This document shows, piece after piece, positions 22,980 to 30,638 of a stretch of 45,821 nucleotides of DNA (positions are counted from its first letter, which is position 1; the number at the start of each line of letters is the position of its first letter). Where the stretch lies: the NCBI GenBank assembly GCA_903923395.1, contig CAIXXM010000009.1, positions 1-45,821 on the forward strand, in the 5' to 3' direction. Under the pieces are notes generated by a model, which saw only the letters and a program-made list of their open reading frames with translations, had not been told where the DNA came from and ran no database searches. The position numbers and the translations under genes are program-made. This DNA is from an uncultured Acidobacteriia bacterium. Lineage in GTDB: Bacteria; Acidobacteriota; Terriglobia; Bryobacterales; Bryobacteraceae.

Positions 22980-25625
22980 TTGTCCGACAGCCAACTCCAA
23001 AACGCCGCAGCCGACGCTTCCACGCCGCTCATGCGGCAGTATCACACTGCGAAGCAGACCGTACCGGGTGCGCTGCTTTTCTTCCGCCTGGGTGATTTCT
23101 ATGAGATGTTCTTCGAGGATGCCGTTACAGCGGCGCGCGAACTCGAAATCACCCTGACCTCGCGCAACAAGGAAAAAGGCAACGCGGTGCCCATGTGTGG
23201 TGTGCCGTTCCACTCGGCGGAATCTTACATCGCAAAGCTTCTGCACCGCGGCTACCGGGTTGCCATCTGTGAGCAAACCGAACCTGCCGGGGTTGGCAAG
23301 AAACTCGTGCGGCGGGAAATCACCCGCATCCTGACGCCCGGCACCGCGACCGATGCCCACTTGCTGCGCACGCGGGAGAACAACTATCTGGCCGCAGTCA
23401 CACGCCAGGGCAACCGCGCTGGCCTGGCTTATGCAGATATCTCCACCGGTGAGTTCCGGGCAACGGAAGTGGACCCCGCGGAACTGCCCAGCCTGCTGGA
23501 ATCTTTGAACGTGAAGGAGGTGCTTTCGGCTGCCGCGGCACCCAAGGACAAGGAACCGTCACTCTTCCCGCAGGCCGAGAGCCGCCGCTGGATCATCACC
23601 GAACAGGAAGACTGGATCTTCACGCCGGATTACGCGGACCGGATTTTGCGGGAACACTTTCGGCTGCTTTCGCTCGATGGTTGTGGACTCGCAGGCTACC
23701 CGGCGGCGATCGGCGCGGCAGGTGCCATTCTCCATTACCTGAAGGATACGCAGAGGGCTTCCTTAGGACATCTGGATCCGCCGACGCGTTTCGACCGGGC
23801 CTCGAACATGGTGCTCGATCACGTCACGGTGCGCAATCTGGAACTGCTCGAACCAATCTTCGCCGATCAGGCCGCTTCACAATCGAGTGCCACACTGATT
23901 GCCGTGCTGGACCAGACGGCGACCGGCATGGGCGGGCGTCTGCTGCGCCAAAGGCTGCTGCGGCCATCGCTTGACCGCGTGGAGATTGAGGCCCGGCTGG
24001 ACGGAGTCTCTGACCTGACGCGCGATACCATCCTGCGGGCGGAATTGCGGAAGCATCTGGGGCAGGTCCTGGATATAGAGCGTCTGCTGGCAAAGGTGAT
24101 GATTGGCAGTGCGAGTCCCCGGGACTTGCTGGCACTGGGCCGGTCACTGGAGGCGACGCCGAAGATCGCGGATGCGCTGCGGACGTCGACAAAGCAGCTT
24201 TCCGCCCGCCTGATTCTGACCTTTGAAAAGCTCGACCCGGTGCTGGAGGCATCCACGCCAATTCTGAATGCCCTGGCCGATAATCCGCCGTTGAATCTTG
24301 CGGATGGCGGCACAATCCGTGCGGGTTATGACCGGGAACTGGATGAACTGCGCGATCTCTCGCAGAACGGCAAGCAGGTAATTGCGCAGATTGAAGCGCG
24401 GGAACGGACGCGCACCGGCATCGCCTCATTGAAGGTCCGGTTCAATAATGTTTTCGGTTATTACATTGAGATCTCGAAGGCGAATCTGCACAATACGCCG
24501 CCGGATTATGAGCGCAAGCAGACCCTGGTGAATGCAGAACGCTTCACTACGCCGGAGCTGAAGGTCTATGAGCAGAAGGTGCTTTCGGCGGAAGAGAAAA
24601 TGCTTGAGATAGAGAAGCGTATCTTCGCGGAAATACGCGACTTGACCGCAGGGCACGCGCAGCGGATACGAGCCACGGCATCGGCCGTCGCGGAGTTGGA
24701 TGTCACGGCTTCTCTGGCACAGGCGGCGGCGGAAAACCGCTACTGCAGGCCCACGTTTTCTGACAACGGAGAAATGCGGATCGACGCGGGCCGCCACCCG
24801 GTGATTGAACGCATCGCCAACGAAGACGCCACGCGGTTCATTCCGAACGATCTCTATCTGGACAGGGAAGCCAGCCAAATCGCACTGATCACGGGTCCGA
24901 ATATGGGCGGCAAATCGACATATCTGCGACAGGCGGCGTTGATCGCGATCCTCGCGCAAATGGGTTCCTGGGTGCCGGCTTCGGCTGCGCATTTGCCGAT
25001 CCTGGACCGGGTCTTTACGCGGATCGGCGCTTCCGACAACCTGGCACGCGGGCGCTCGACGTTCATGGTGGAGATGACGGAGACCGCGATCATCTTGAAT
25101 ACTGCCACGCCGGACAGCCTTGTGATTCTGGATGAGATCGGGCGCGGTACAGCAACATATGACGGGCTTTCGATTGCCTGGGCCGTGGTGGAACATATTT
25201 CATCGAAGACCAGGGCGAAGACGCTGTTCGCCACGCACTACCACGAGTTGACGGAGCTTTCTGAACATTTGGAGGGCATTCGGAATCTGCGCGTGGCGGT
25301 GAAAGAGGCCGCCGACCGCATCATCTTCCTGCGCAAAGTGGAACCGGGCAAAGCGGATCGGAGCTACGGGATTGAAGTGGCCCGTCTGGCCGGACTGCCG
25401 ATGTCCGTGGTGGAGCGTGCGCGCGAAGTGCTGGTGCTGCATGAGCAAAAAGAAACGCAGACGGCGGAGATTCTAACGCCTTCGCCGCAGCAGGCCTTGC
25501 AGATCCGTTTGTTTGAACCAGGGGCGGATGAGATCAAGGAACGGATTCGCATGGTGAATCTGGATGAGATGCGGCCGATGGATGCCCTGCGGTTTCTCGA
25601 AGCGCTACAAAAGGATCTCCGCTAA
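22980..25625 (+). CDS. mutS: DNA mismatch repair ATPase MutS
   Basis: An 881-residue MutS1. The mismatch-recognition domain I is at the N-terminus, with the Phe-x-Glu motif in RLGDFYEMFFEDA. Connector, lever and clamp domains follow, and the C-terminal ABC ATPase has Walker A GPNMGGKST, Walker B VILDEIGRGT and the dimerisation region. MutS recognises mismatches and recruits MutL. The start is the TTG at 22980, which yields a normal-length N-terminus (MSDSQLQN); the next ATG lies 17 codons downstream and would remove part of the leading helix. There is no Shine-Dalgarno, and a -10 element lies 6 nt upstream. The stop overlaps the anmK start by one base. No mutL is visible here. Confidence 0.97.
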   Translation: MSDSQLQNAAADASTPLMRQYHTAKQTVPGALLFFRLGDFYEMFFEDAVTAARELEITLTSRNKEKGNAVPMCGVPFHSAESYIAKLLHRGYRVAICEQTEPAGVGKKLVRREITRILTPGTATDAHLLRTRENNYLAAVTRQGNRAGLAYADISTGEFRATEVDPAELPSLLESLNVKEVLSAAAAPKDKEPSLFPQAESRRWIITEQEDWIFTPDYADRILREHFRLLSLDGCGLAGYPAAIGAAGAILHYLKDTQRASLGHLDPPTRFDRASNMVLDHVTVRNLELLEPIFADQAASQSSATLIAVLDQTATGMGGRLLRQRLLRPSLDRVEIEARLDGVSDLTRDTILRAELRKHLGQVLDIERLLAKVMIGSASPRDLLALGRSLEATPKIADALRTSTKQLSARLILTFEKLDPVLEASTPILNALADNPPLNLADGGTIRAGYDRELDELRDLSQNGKQVIAQIEARERTRTGIASLKVRFNNVFGYYIEISKANLHNTPPDYERKQTLVNAERFTTPELKVYEQKVLSAEEKMLEIEKRIFAEIRDLTAGHAQRIRATASAVAELDVTASLAQAAAENRYCRPTFSDNGEMRIDAGRHPVIERIANEDATRFIPNDLYLDREASQIALITGPNMGGKSTYLRQAALIAILAQMGSWVPASAAHLPILDRVFTRIGASDNLARGRSTFMVEMTETAIILNTATPDSLVILDEIGRGTATYDGLSIAWAVVEHISSKTRAKTLFATHYHELTELSEHLEGIRNLRVAVKEAADRIIFLRKVEPGKADRSYGIEVARLAGLPMSVVERAREVLVLHEQKETQTAEILTPSPQQALQIRLFEPGADEIKERIRMVNLDEMRPMDALRFLEALQKDLR

Positions 25626-26716
25626 TGCGCATTGCGGGCATCATGAGCGGCACGTCATTGGATGGCATTGATGTGGCCATCATTGATGAGGATGGCGGGA
25701 AGCTGGAAACACTGGCGCATGGCACGACGCCGTACCCGGACGGTGTTCGGGAGAGAATTCTTGCTGTATCGAATGCGGAGTGTCACACGCGGGAGCTTTC
25801 GAGGCTCAATTTCGAGCTGCCCGAACTGTACGCCCAAGCTGTACAGGCAACCTGCTGCGCTGCTTCCCTGCCCCTGCACTCGATCGAACTCATTGGCTGT
25901 CATGGGCAAACGGTGTATCACGAGGGGGATACAGCGACTCCCAACACGCTGCAACTGGGAGAGCCCGCGGTGCTGGTGGAGCGTTTGGGGATTCCCGTGG
26001 TCTCAAACTTCCGGCCACGCGATATCGCGGCAGGTGGCAGGGGTGCGCCGCTGGTTCCGTTTGTCGACCAGTTGCTGTTTGGGCATGAGAGTATTCCCAG
26101 AGTTGCGCTGAACCTGGGCGGCATTGCGAATATCACGGTGCTGCATGCGGGAAAGCCGGTGATTGCGTTTGATACCGGGCCGGGAAATATGGTGGTGGAT
26201 CAGTTGACGGCACTGTACACCGACGGCAGACAGCGCTACGACGCGGGCGGCACCATCGCCGCCACGGCAGCGATCGATCAGGAACTGCTCGCACAACTCA
26301 TGCAGGACGAATACTTTTCCACCTTTCCGCCCAAGAGCGCAGGCCGGGAACAGTATGGTGCGAACTTCATCGACAGGCTCCTTGGAACCGGCTTGCCGCT
26401 GCCTGTTCTCATCGCGACGGCTACGGCGTTCACTGCAAGATCCGTGGCGCTGGCGGTCACGACGTTTGCGGCGGACACCAGGGAACTCATCGCTGCCGGC
26501 GGGGGAATCCACAACGCGCATTTGATGGCGCAACTGGCGGCATTTCTGCCCGGCTGCCAGTTGATGACGACGGCTGCGTTCGGCATCGATCCAGATGCCA
26601 AGGAAGCCATTGCCTTTGCGATTCTGGCGCGGGAAACGTGGCACCACCGCCCGGGAAATCTGCCTTCGGCAACCGGTGCCAGCCACCCGGTGATTCTAGG
26701 CAGCATAACCCGCTAG
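25625..26716 (+). CDS. anmK: Anhydro-N-acetylmuramic acid kinase AnmK
   Basis: A 363-residue sugar kinase of the AnmK family. It opens with the ATP-binding motif IAGIMSGTSLDGIDVA; GCHGQTVYHEG, NLGGIANIT and FDTGPGNMVVD are further family blocks. AnmK phosphorylates and opens 1,6-anhydro-N-acetylmuramic acid to MurNAc-6-phosphate during cell-wall recycling in the cytoplasm. The ATG shares one base with the mutS TAA, so the two are translationally coupled despite unrelated jobs. A glycosyltransferase gene begins 3 bp after its stop, consistent with one operon. Length and motifs are complete. Confidence 0.96.
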   Translation: MRIAGIMSGTSLDGIDVAIIDEDGGKLETLAHGTTPYPDGVRERILAVSNAECHTRELSRLNFELPELYAQAVQATCCAASLPLHSIELIGCHGQTVYHEGDTATPNTLQLGEPAVLVERLGIPVVSNFRPRDIAAGGRGAPLVPFVDQLLFGHESIPRVALNLGGIANITVLHAGKPVIAFDTGPGNMVVDQLTALYTDGRQRYDAGGTIAATAAIDQELLAQLMQDEYFSTFPPKSAGREQYGANFIDRLLGTGLPLPVLIATATAFTARSVALAVTTFAADTRELIAAGGGIHNAHLMAQLAAFLPGCQLMTTAAFGIDPDAKEAIAFAILARETWHHRPGNLPSATGASHPVILGSITR

Positions 26717-26719
26717 AAT

Positions 26720-27565
26720 GTGAACTTGACTCCTGAAATTGAAATCGACGGCGAACTGACGCCGGCAGTCCCCCGTGTCTCGGTTGTCATCGTTACGCAT
26801 AACCGGTATGCAACATTGCTGCGCTCTTTGGAAACGCTCGGCGCAGAGCACCAGGTCATTGTCGTGAACAATGGCTCCTTCGATGACACGACTTCAATCA
26901 GCGTTGAGTTTCCCTACCTTCGCTACATCCGTTTGCCGAAGAACTTCGGGGTGACCAAAGCCTTGAATCTGGGGATCCGTGCGGCGGAAGGCGACAACAT
27001 CCTGCTGCTGCATGACGACACCATCATCACGGGAGCGTCCGTAACTGCCTTGGCGGATTATCTGGAGCAACATCCCGAGGCCGGTGCGGCAGCGCCGATT
27101 CTTACGGGTGAAGATGGCAAACCTGTGCCGCAGATCCGGCCGATGCCGACACCTTCGAACCCTGACCCGGCTTATGTTCCGGCAGACGGCGGCGCGGCAC
27201 AATGCCTGCTGGGTGCCGCGGTCATGTACCGCACTTACTTCCTGCGGGCGATCCGCCAGATCGATGAGAACTATGGGACTTACGGCCCGGATGTGGAACT
27301 CTCCTGGCAGGTGAACCGCGGCGGGAAGCCTGCGATGGTGCTGCTGGGCGTAGAGGCGATTCACCTCGCGCTACCCTCGCCGGTCAAGAAGAGCGACCTG
27401 GCAGCCGACCGCGTGCAAGGCACAGCGGCGTTTTTCGGCATCCACACCAGCTTTATCTCCGGCATGCTTTACCGGCTCACGAAGGGACTCACCGGACTGC
27501 TGACCTTCAACTTCAGTGCGGTCTCCGGCGCATTTGGCGGCACGAAGATCGACGGCTTGCACTGA
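26720..27565 (+). CDS. Family 2 glycosyltransferase
   Basis: A 281-residue GT-A fold glycosyltransferase of family GT2. The nucleotide-sugar binding region begins at SVVIVTHNRYATLLRSLETL, the metal-binding DxD-like site is LLLHDDTI, and the acceptor-side block is GTYGPDVELSWQVNRGG. Relatives are rhamnosyl- or other sugar transferases for cell-surface glycans; the donor and acceptor cannot be named. There is no clear transmembrane segment, although the C-terminus is hydrophobic. The start is a GTG at 26720, three bases after the anmK stop; a TTG follows at 26726. It closes the mutS-anmK-glycosyltransferase operon. Confidence 0.87.
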   Translation: MNLTPEIEIDGELTPAVPRVSVVIVTHNRYATLLRSLETLGAEHQVIVVNNGSFDDTTSISVEFPYLRYIRLPKNFGVTKALNLGIRAAEGDNILLLHDDTIITGASVTALADYLEQHPEAGAAAPILTGEDGKPVPQIRPMPTPSNPDPAYVPADGGAAQCLLGAAVMYRTYFLRAIRQIDENYGTYGPDVELSWQVNRGGKPAMVLLGVEAIHLALPSPVKKSDLAADRVQGTAAFFGIHTSFISGMLYRLTKGLTGLLTFNFSAVSGAFGGTKIDGLH

Positions 27566-27874
27566 GTCTCCTGAGGAACCGCGCACAACGGACGCCTTCG
27601 AGCCGCAGGCAGTCCCGGCAGGCAGTCCCGTTTCTAGCTTTGGCGGATTTGATGCGGGTTTATGACAAAGCTCACCCGCACGCCAAACTTTCTGGCAGGA
27701 TAGGGGAAGAAGAATCTTTCTTTGGCAAAAGCCATGGACCGCAAGAAGCAAACCAAGAACCCCAAGAAAAACGCGAGGTAGGCCGAGCGTTCGGCAAATT
27801 CTGGAGAGGTTCGCAGCGGCCGGGTGGCATGAAGTCTTCCGGCGTTCGGCGTTTCAGACGGCTGGTAGCCGCAG
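27566..27874. other. Gene-poor intergenic stretch
   Basis: 309 bp between the glycosyltransferase gene and a lower-GC membrane protein gene. It contains a 13-bp tandem duplication at 27605-27630 and a 15-codon open frame at 27734-27781 that would give a very basic peptide (MDRKKQTKNPKKNAR). I see no RNA gene or convincing longer coding region. The stretch borders a probable recombination spot and may be a remnant. Confidence 0.5.
27605..27630 (+). repeat. 13-bp tandem duplication
   Basis: GCAGGCAGTCCCG occurs twice head to tail without a gap, in non-coding sequence. It looks like a simple slippage or repair product. Confidence 0.7.
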
Positions 27875-28411
27875 ATGGATGCGGGCTGTAATCGCTGGCT
27901 TTATGGAGAATTGATTGTGCTTGACGAAGAGCGACTTGGTTACGTTGACGTGGACGATAGGTACGTCCGATACGGGCCTTGGGTGTGTCACATCGATCAT
28001 ATCGAATCGATCTCGATTGAGAGCGCGCCGATAAATGCCAAAGAAGTGAGGGGGAATTTGGCATTGCTCGCCTTCAATTTGGTACTTGGGCCGACGGTGC
28101 TATTCGTAGTTCTTTGGGTTTGGAGGTCGGGTTGGCCATATCGAGTTCTTTGGGTTGCATTGACGCTGATGGCCGCCGGAGTACCATCTTTGGCGGGCTC
28201 CTTTATCTTTGACATGCTGGGCTATTCGCCCACCCGGAACCCGTTCAAGCGAGATTGGCTAATGACGATCACGCTTAAGGACGGTTATGGGCTGAAGACC
28301 GATTGGGGCCGCAAAAGCACATTGCATATCAAATCAGATGATATTAAGGTTCTCGACTGGGCACGTAGGAGTATCGAAAGGGTACGACCTGAACTCAGAC
28401 GGCCCCATTAG
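27875..28411 (+). CDS. Membrane protein of unknown function, possibly DUF6232-like
   Basis: A 178-residue protein I do not firmly recognise. A beta-rich N-terminal part (YVDVDDRYVRYGPWVCHIDHIESISIE, seen in two pieces around residues 22-50) is followed by two hydrophobic segments at about 63-80 and 87-108. A C-terminal cytoplasmic part ends with a charged helix (VLDWARRSIERV). This layout recalls DUF6232 proteins, but that is only a topology match. The start is uncertain: the ATG at 27875 has no ribosome site, while a GTG at 27917 is preceded by GGAG about 8 nt upstream and removes 14 residues. The base composition is visibly more A/T-rich than its neighbours, a sign of transfer. It converges on a truncated acyltransferase gene. 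Confidence 0.6.
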   Translation: MDAGCNRWLYGELIVLDEERLGYVDVDDRYVRYGPWVCHIDHIESISIESAPINAKEVRGNLALLAFNLVLGPTVLFVVLWVWRSGWPYRVLWVALTLMAAGVPSLAGSFIFDMLGYSPTRNPFKRDWLMTITLKDGYGLKTDWGRKSTLHIKSDDIKVLDWARRSIERVRPELRRPH

Positions 28412-28421
28412 TTTAGAGGCC

Positions 28422-28568
28422 TTACCCACTGTATTTTTCGAAGGCATACGCGATGGTGCGACTGGCGTTGGAGAAGAAATCCCTGGTGTGATCGAGTGCC
28501 ATGATCACCATCACCAAGCCGCGCAGGACGTCAATCGCTTCCAGACGGGCGGATTTGGTCAGAGCCAC
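28422..28568 (-). pseudogene. N-terminal remnant of a DUF1624/HGSNAT-type acyltransferase
   Basis: A 48-residue frame beginning with GTG at 28568 reads [20 protein letters not shown] and then TRDFF, the diagnostic N-terminus of DUF1624 membrane proteins (heparan-alpha-glucosaminide N-acetyltransferase-like), which normally run to about 350-400 residues. After about 36 residues the similarity stops, and a TAA follows at 28422-28424. The remainder is not found downstream, where the lower-GC membrane protein gene lies in the opposite direction. The gene overlaps the methyltransferase gene upstream by 10 bp, so it was once the third gene of that operon. It is best seen as cut off by recombination at about 28420-28460. 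Confidence 0.65.
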
Positions 28569-29026
28569 CGGCGCACTCTTTCCCGGTACTCCGCATATTC
28601 GCGGCCAAAGCGGGCCAGCATCGCGCGTTCTTCGGGGATGATCTGGAAGCGGTGGAGATAGAGGGCGAAGAGAAGGGGCGCGGCGAGAGTCCAGGGGACG
28701 GAAAGCCAAAGGGCCCACGCGACCAGAAGCAGGGTCAGCGCGACATACATGGGGTTCCGGGTGATGCTGTAAATGCCCGTGGAAACGACCGCTGCCGCGC
28801 GGTCCACATGCACGGGATCAATGGTGGTTTTGGCCTTGCCGAATGCGAAAAAGGCGGGGGTGGCGAAGCTGATGGCGGCGATTCCCGTGAGAACTGGAAG
28901 AATGATCCGCCAGATTCCGGGCAGTGCAGTACCAGGCAGAGCCATGTTCAGGCCCCACATGGCAACGCCAGTCAGCAGGCAGAGCACCGGAGGAGGAATT
29001 TTGGTTTCGAGAGGATGCGTTTTCAT
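28559..29026 (-). CDS. Isoprenylcysteine carboxyl methyltransferase-like membrane protein
   Basis: A 155-residue integral membrane protein with four to five hydrophobic segments and the C-terminal signature of the ICMT/phospholipid methyltransferase group: [18 protein letters not shown], then [20 protein letters not shown]. These residues bind S-adenosylmethionine in relatives. The bacterial substrates are mostly unknown and may be lipids or small hydrophobic molecules. The ATG overlaps the TGA of the TetR gene (ATGA), so it is coupled to that regulator and probably under its control. It ends within the start of the acyltransferase remnant. Confidence 0.85.
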   Translation of the reverse strand: MKTHPLETKIPPPVLCLLTGVAMWGLNMALPGTALPGIWRIILPVLTGIAAISFATPAFFAFGKAKTTIDPVHVDRAAAVVSTGIYSITRNPMYVALTLLLVAWALWLSVPWTLAAPLLFALYLHRFQIIPEERAMLARFGREYAEYRERVRRWL

Positions 29027-29601
29027 GCTGTGGCCACCAATCTTTGTTTTGCGAAATTCCGGCAGGCATTGAGGACGTTCGAAGACAAGGGCGTGCCGCG
29101 CGTGGCGCGGGCGATGATCTGTCCGCCCACCAGCAACACCACCAGGGCGAGGGCTTCGTCCTGCTGGACCGTGCCTGCGCCTGCGGCATGGACCCGTGCT
29201 TCCAGAAATTGCACTAACTGCTGCGGCAAGGTCCCTTTTGATTTCTGAACGGCGGCGGCTTCCCCCAGGACAGCGGGCAGCGGACAACCCATGCGCACGT
29301 GATCGCGATGCAGCTCACTCAGGTACACGTCTGTGATGGCGTGGACGGCATCGATGCCGGTGCGGCCCGCAGCGGCATGATCCAGCATGCCCCCGACTTG
29401 CCGGAGCGCAACTTCCACTGCTTGTGTGAGCAGATCCTGCTTGTCAGTGAAGTGAGCATAGAAGGTACCCACGGTGAGTCCTGCGCCCGCGGTGGCATCC
29501 TGCACACTGGTGCCTTCGAGGCCGCGCTCGCGTAGAAGCGCTGCAGCGGAAGTGAGAATGGCGTCACGGCTGGCATCTTTCTGCTTCTTGCGCTGACTCA
29601 T
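29023..29601 (-). CDS. TetR-family transcriptional regulator
   Basis: A 192-residue TetR regulator with the N-terminal helix-turn-helix SRDAILTSAAALLRERG through the recognition part LTVGTFYAHFTDKQDLL (about residues 10-55). The C-terminal domain includes RMGCPLPAVLGEAA, typical of the TetR_C_33-like/AcrR subgroup that often responds to electrophiles or drugs. The ATG at 29601 directly abuts and shares a base with a 16-bp palindrome (29601-29616), which suits tight self-repression. A TATTAT -10-like element sits 9 nt upstream and no Shine-Dalgarno is visible. It is coupled to the membrane methyltransferase downstream. Confidence 0.9.
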   Translation of the reverse strand: MSQRKKQKDASRDAILTSAAALLRERGLEGTSVQDATAGAGLTVGTFYAHFTDKQDLLTQAVEVALRQVGGMLDHAAAGRTGIDAVHAITDVYLSELHRDHVRMGCPLPAVLGEAAAVQKSKGTLPQQLVQFLEARVHAAGAGTVQQDEALALVVLLVGGQIIARATRGTPLSSNVLNACRNFAKQRLVATA

Positions 29602-29616
29602 ATTATGAGCATAATA
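29601..29616. promoter_or_regulatory. 16-bp palindrome, candidate TetR operator and divergent -10 element
   Basis: TATTATG-AG-CATAATA is an inverted repeat with 7-bp arms, located between the TetR gene (ATG at 29601) and the divergent secreted-protein gene (TTG at 29622). It contains TATTAT, 9 nt before the TetR start on the minus strand, and CATAAT, 6 nt before the TTG on the plus strand. It is likely a combined promoter and TetR operator. Confidence 0.55.
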
Positions 29617-29621
29617 CGAGA

Positions 29622-30473
29622 TTGAGCGTAACGCCACCTGTTTTTCGCCCGTCGCATCAGCGAATGTGGCTACTCTCCGCGCTCCTGGCGCTCTCTCTGT
29701 TCCAAACCGCAGCACCATGGCCGGACGCGAATGAACTCCTGGCCCGCGTTGCCAAGGCACAACCGGCCAACGAGGAACGCTCCAAGCAGTACACATGTCA
29801 GGAGCAGTGCGACCGGTTCGACTACAACAGCAAGGGCGTCGCAAAGCGCTACCTAACGGAAACCAGCGATGTGATTTTCGTGGAAGGCATTGAGTTCAAG
29901 AAGCTAACCACCCGCAATGGCAAGCCGATCAGCGCCAAAGAACGGGCGCGGGTGGAACAGGAGATGAGCAAGACCGCGGAAGATCGGCGGCGCACCGGAA
30001 GGAAGGCGAGTCCGGGCGGGCGGATTGGAATTGGCGGCCGGAATGTGGAACTGGGTGATGCGAATGATCTGCTGGCATTGTTCGATAACCGCATCACCGG
30101 TGAAGAGATGTTTCAAGGCCGTAAGGTCTGGGTTTTGGAATGCACTCCGCGTCCGCTGCACGAGATCAGTTCACGGCACCAGACCGATGCGCTGACCTTC
30201 GCAAGAACTCTATGGGTCACGCAGGACGACGCCATTCCGGTGAAGCTGGTTTACAGGGCGGTGGTGGATCACGACTTCGTGAGGGAAGGTTCCACGTTAA
30301 CGCTGGAATACAGCCAGGTCAGCGACGATACCTGGCACCCTTCGAAGTTCATCCTCGATATGACACATGCGGCAGGCAAGGGCGTCGCGCCGTGGAAGAA
30401 GACGGAATATATCTACTCGAACTTTAAGAAGTTCGATGTGCAATCGACGATTACCTCCGACCCTGCAAACTGA
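29622..30473 (+). CDS. Secreted protein of unknown function, LolA-like fold possible
   Basis: A 283-residue exported protein. The signal peptide MWLLSALLALSLFQTAA begins at residue 15 if the TTG at 29622 is used, or at residue 1 if the ATG at 29664 is used. The TTG is favoured by a CATAAT element 6 nt upstream, but the choice is open. The mature part begins with an ANELLARVAKAQ helix, has a pair of cysteines (YTCQEQC) and a beta-rich half ending VKLVYRAVVDHDF and LTLEYSQVSDDTWHPSKFIL. That pattern resembles the LolA/LppX/RseB lipid-binding fold, common in Acidobacteriota secreted proteins; this is a suggestion only. It may answer to the divergent TetR. Confidence 0.7.
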   Translation: MSVTPPVFRPSHQRMWLLSALLALSLFQTAAPWPDANELLARVAKAQPANEERSKQYTCQEQCDRFDYNSKGVAKRYLTETSDVIFVEGIEFKKLTTRNGKPISAKERARVEQEMSKTAEDRRRTGRKASPGGRIGIGGRNVELGDANDLLALFDNRITGEEMFQGRKVWVLECTPRPLHEISSRHQTDALTFARTLWVTQDDAIPVKLVYRAVVDHDFVREGSTLTLEYSQVSDDTWHPSKFILDMTHAAGKGVAPWKKTEYIYSNFKKFDVQSTITSDPAN

Positions 30474-30638
30474 CGTTTTACATACACTTCTCCAGTAAGT
30501 AACCTGCCTGAAACAGTTTTGTAACTCGACTAACATCTGTGATTGCTACCCTTTGTAAGACTCCGTAAACACAGGGACTTACAGGCTCATGCGCACACCC
30601 GCGCGCACGTGTCTCCAATAGAGGAAAGGATCACTGGA

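Noticed and set aside
27640-27891. An 83-codon open frame in the gene-poor stretch
   Set aside because: No domain, no ribosome site, and composition typical of random open frames here.
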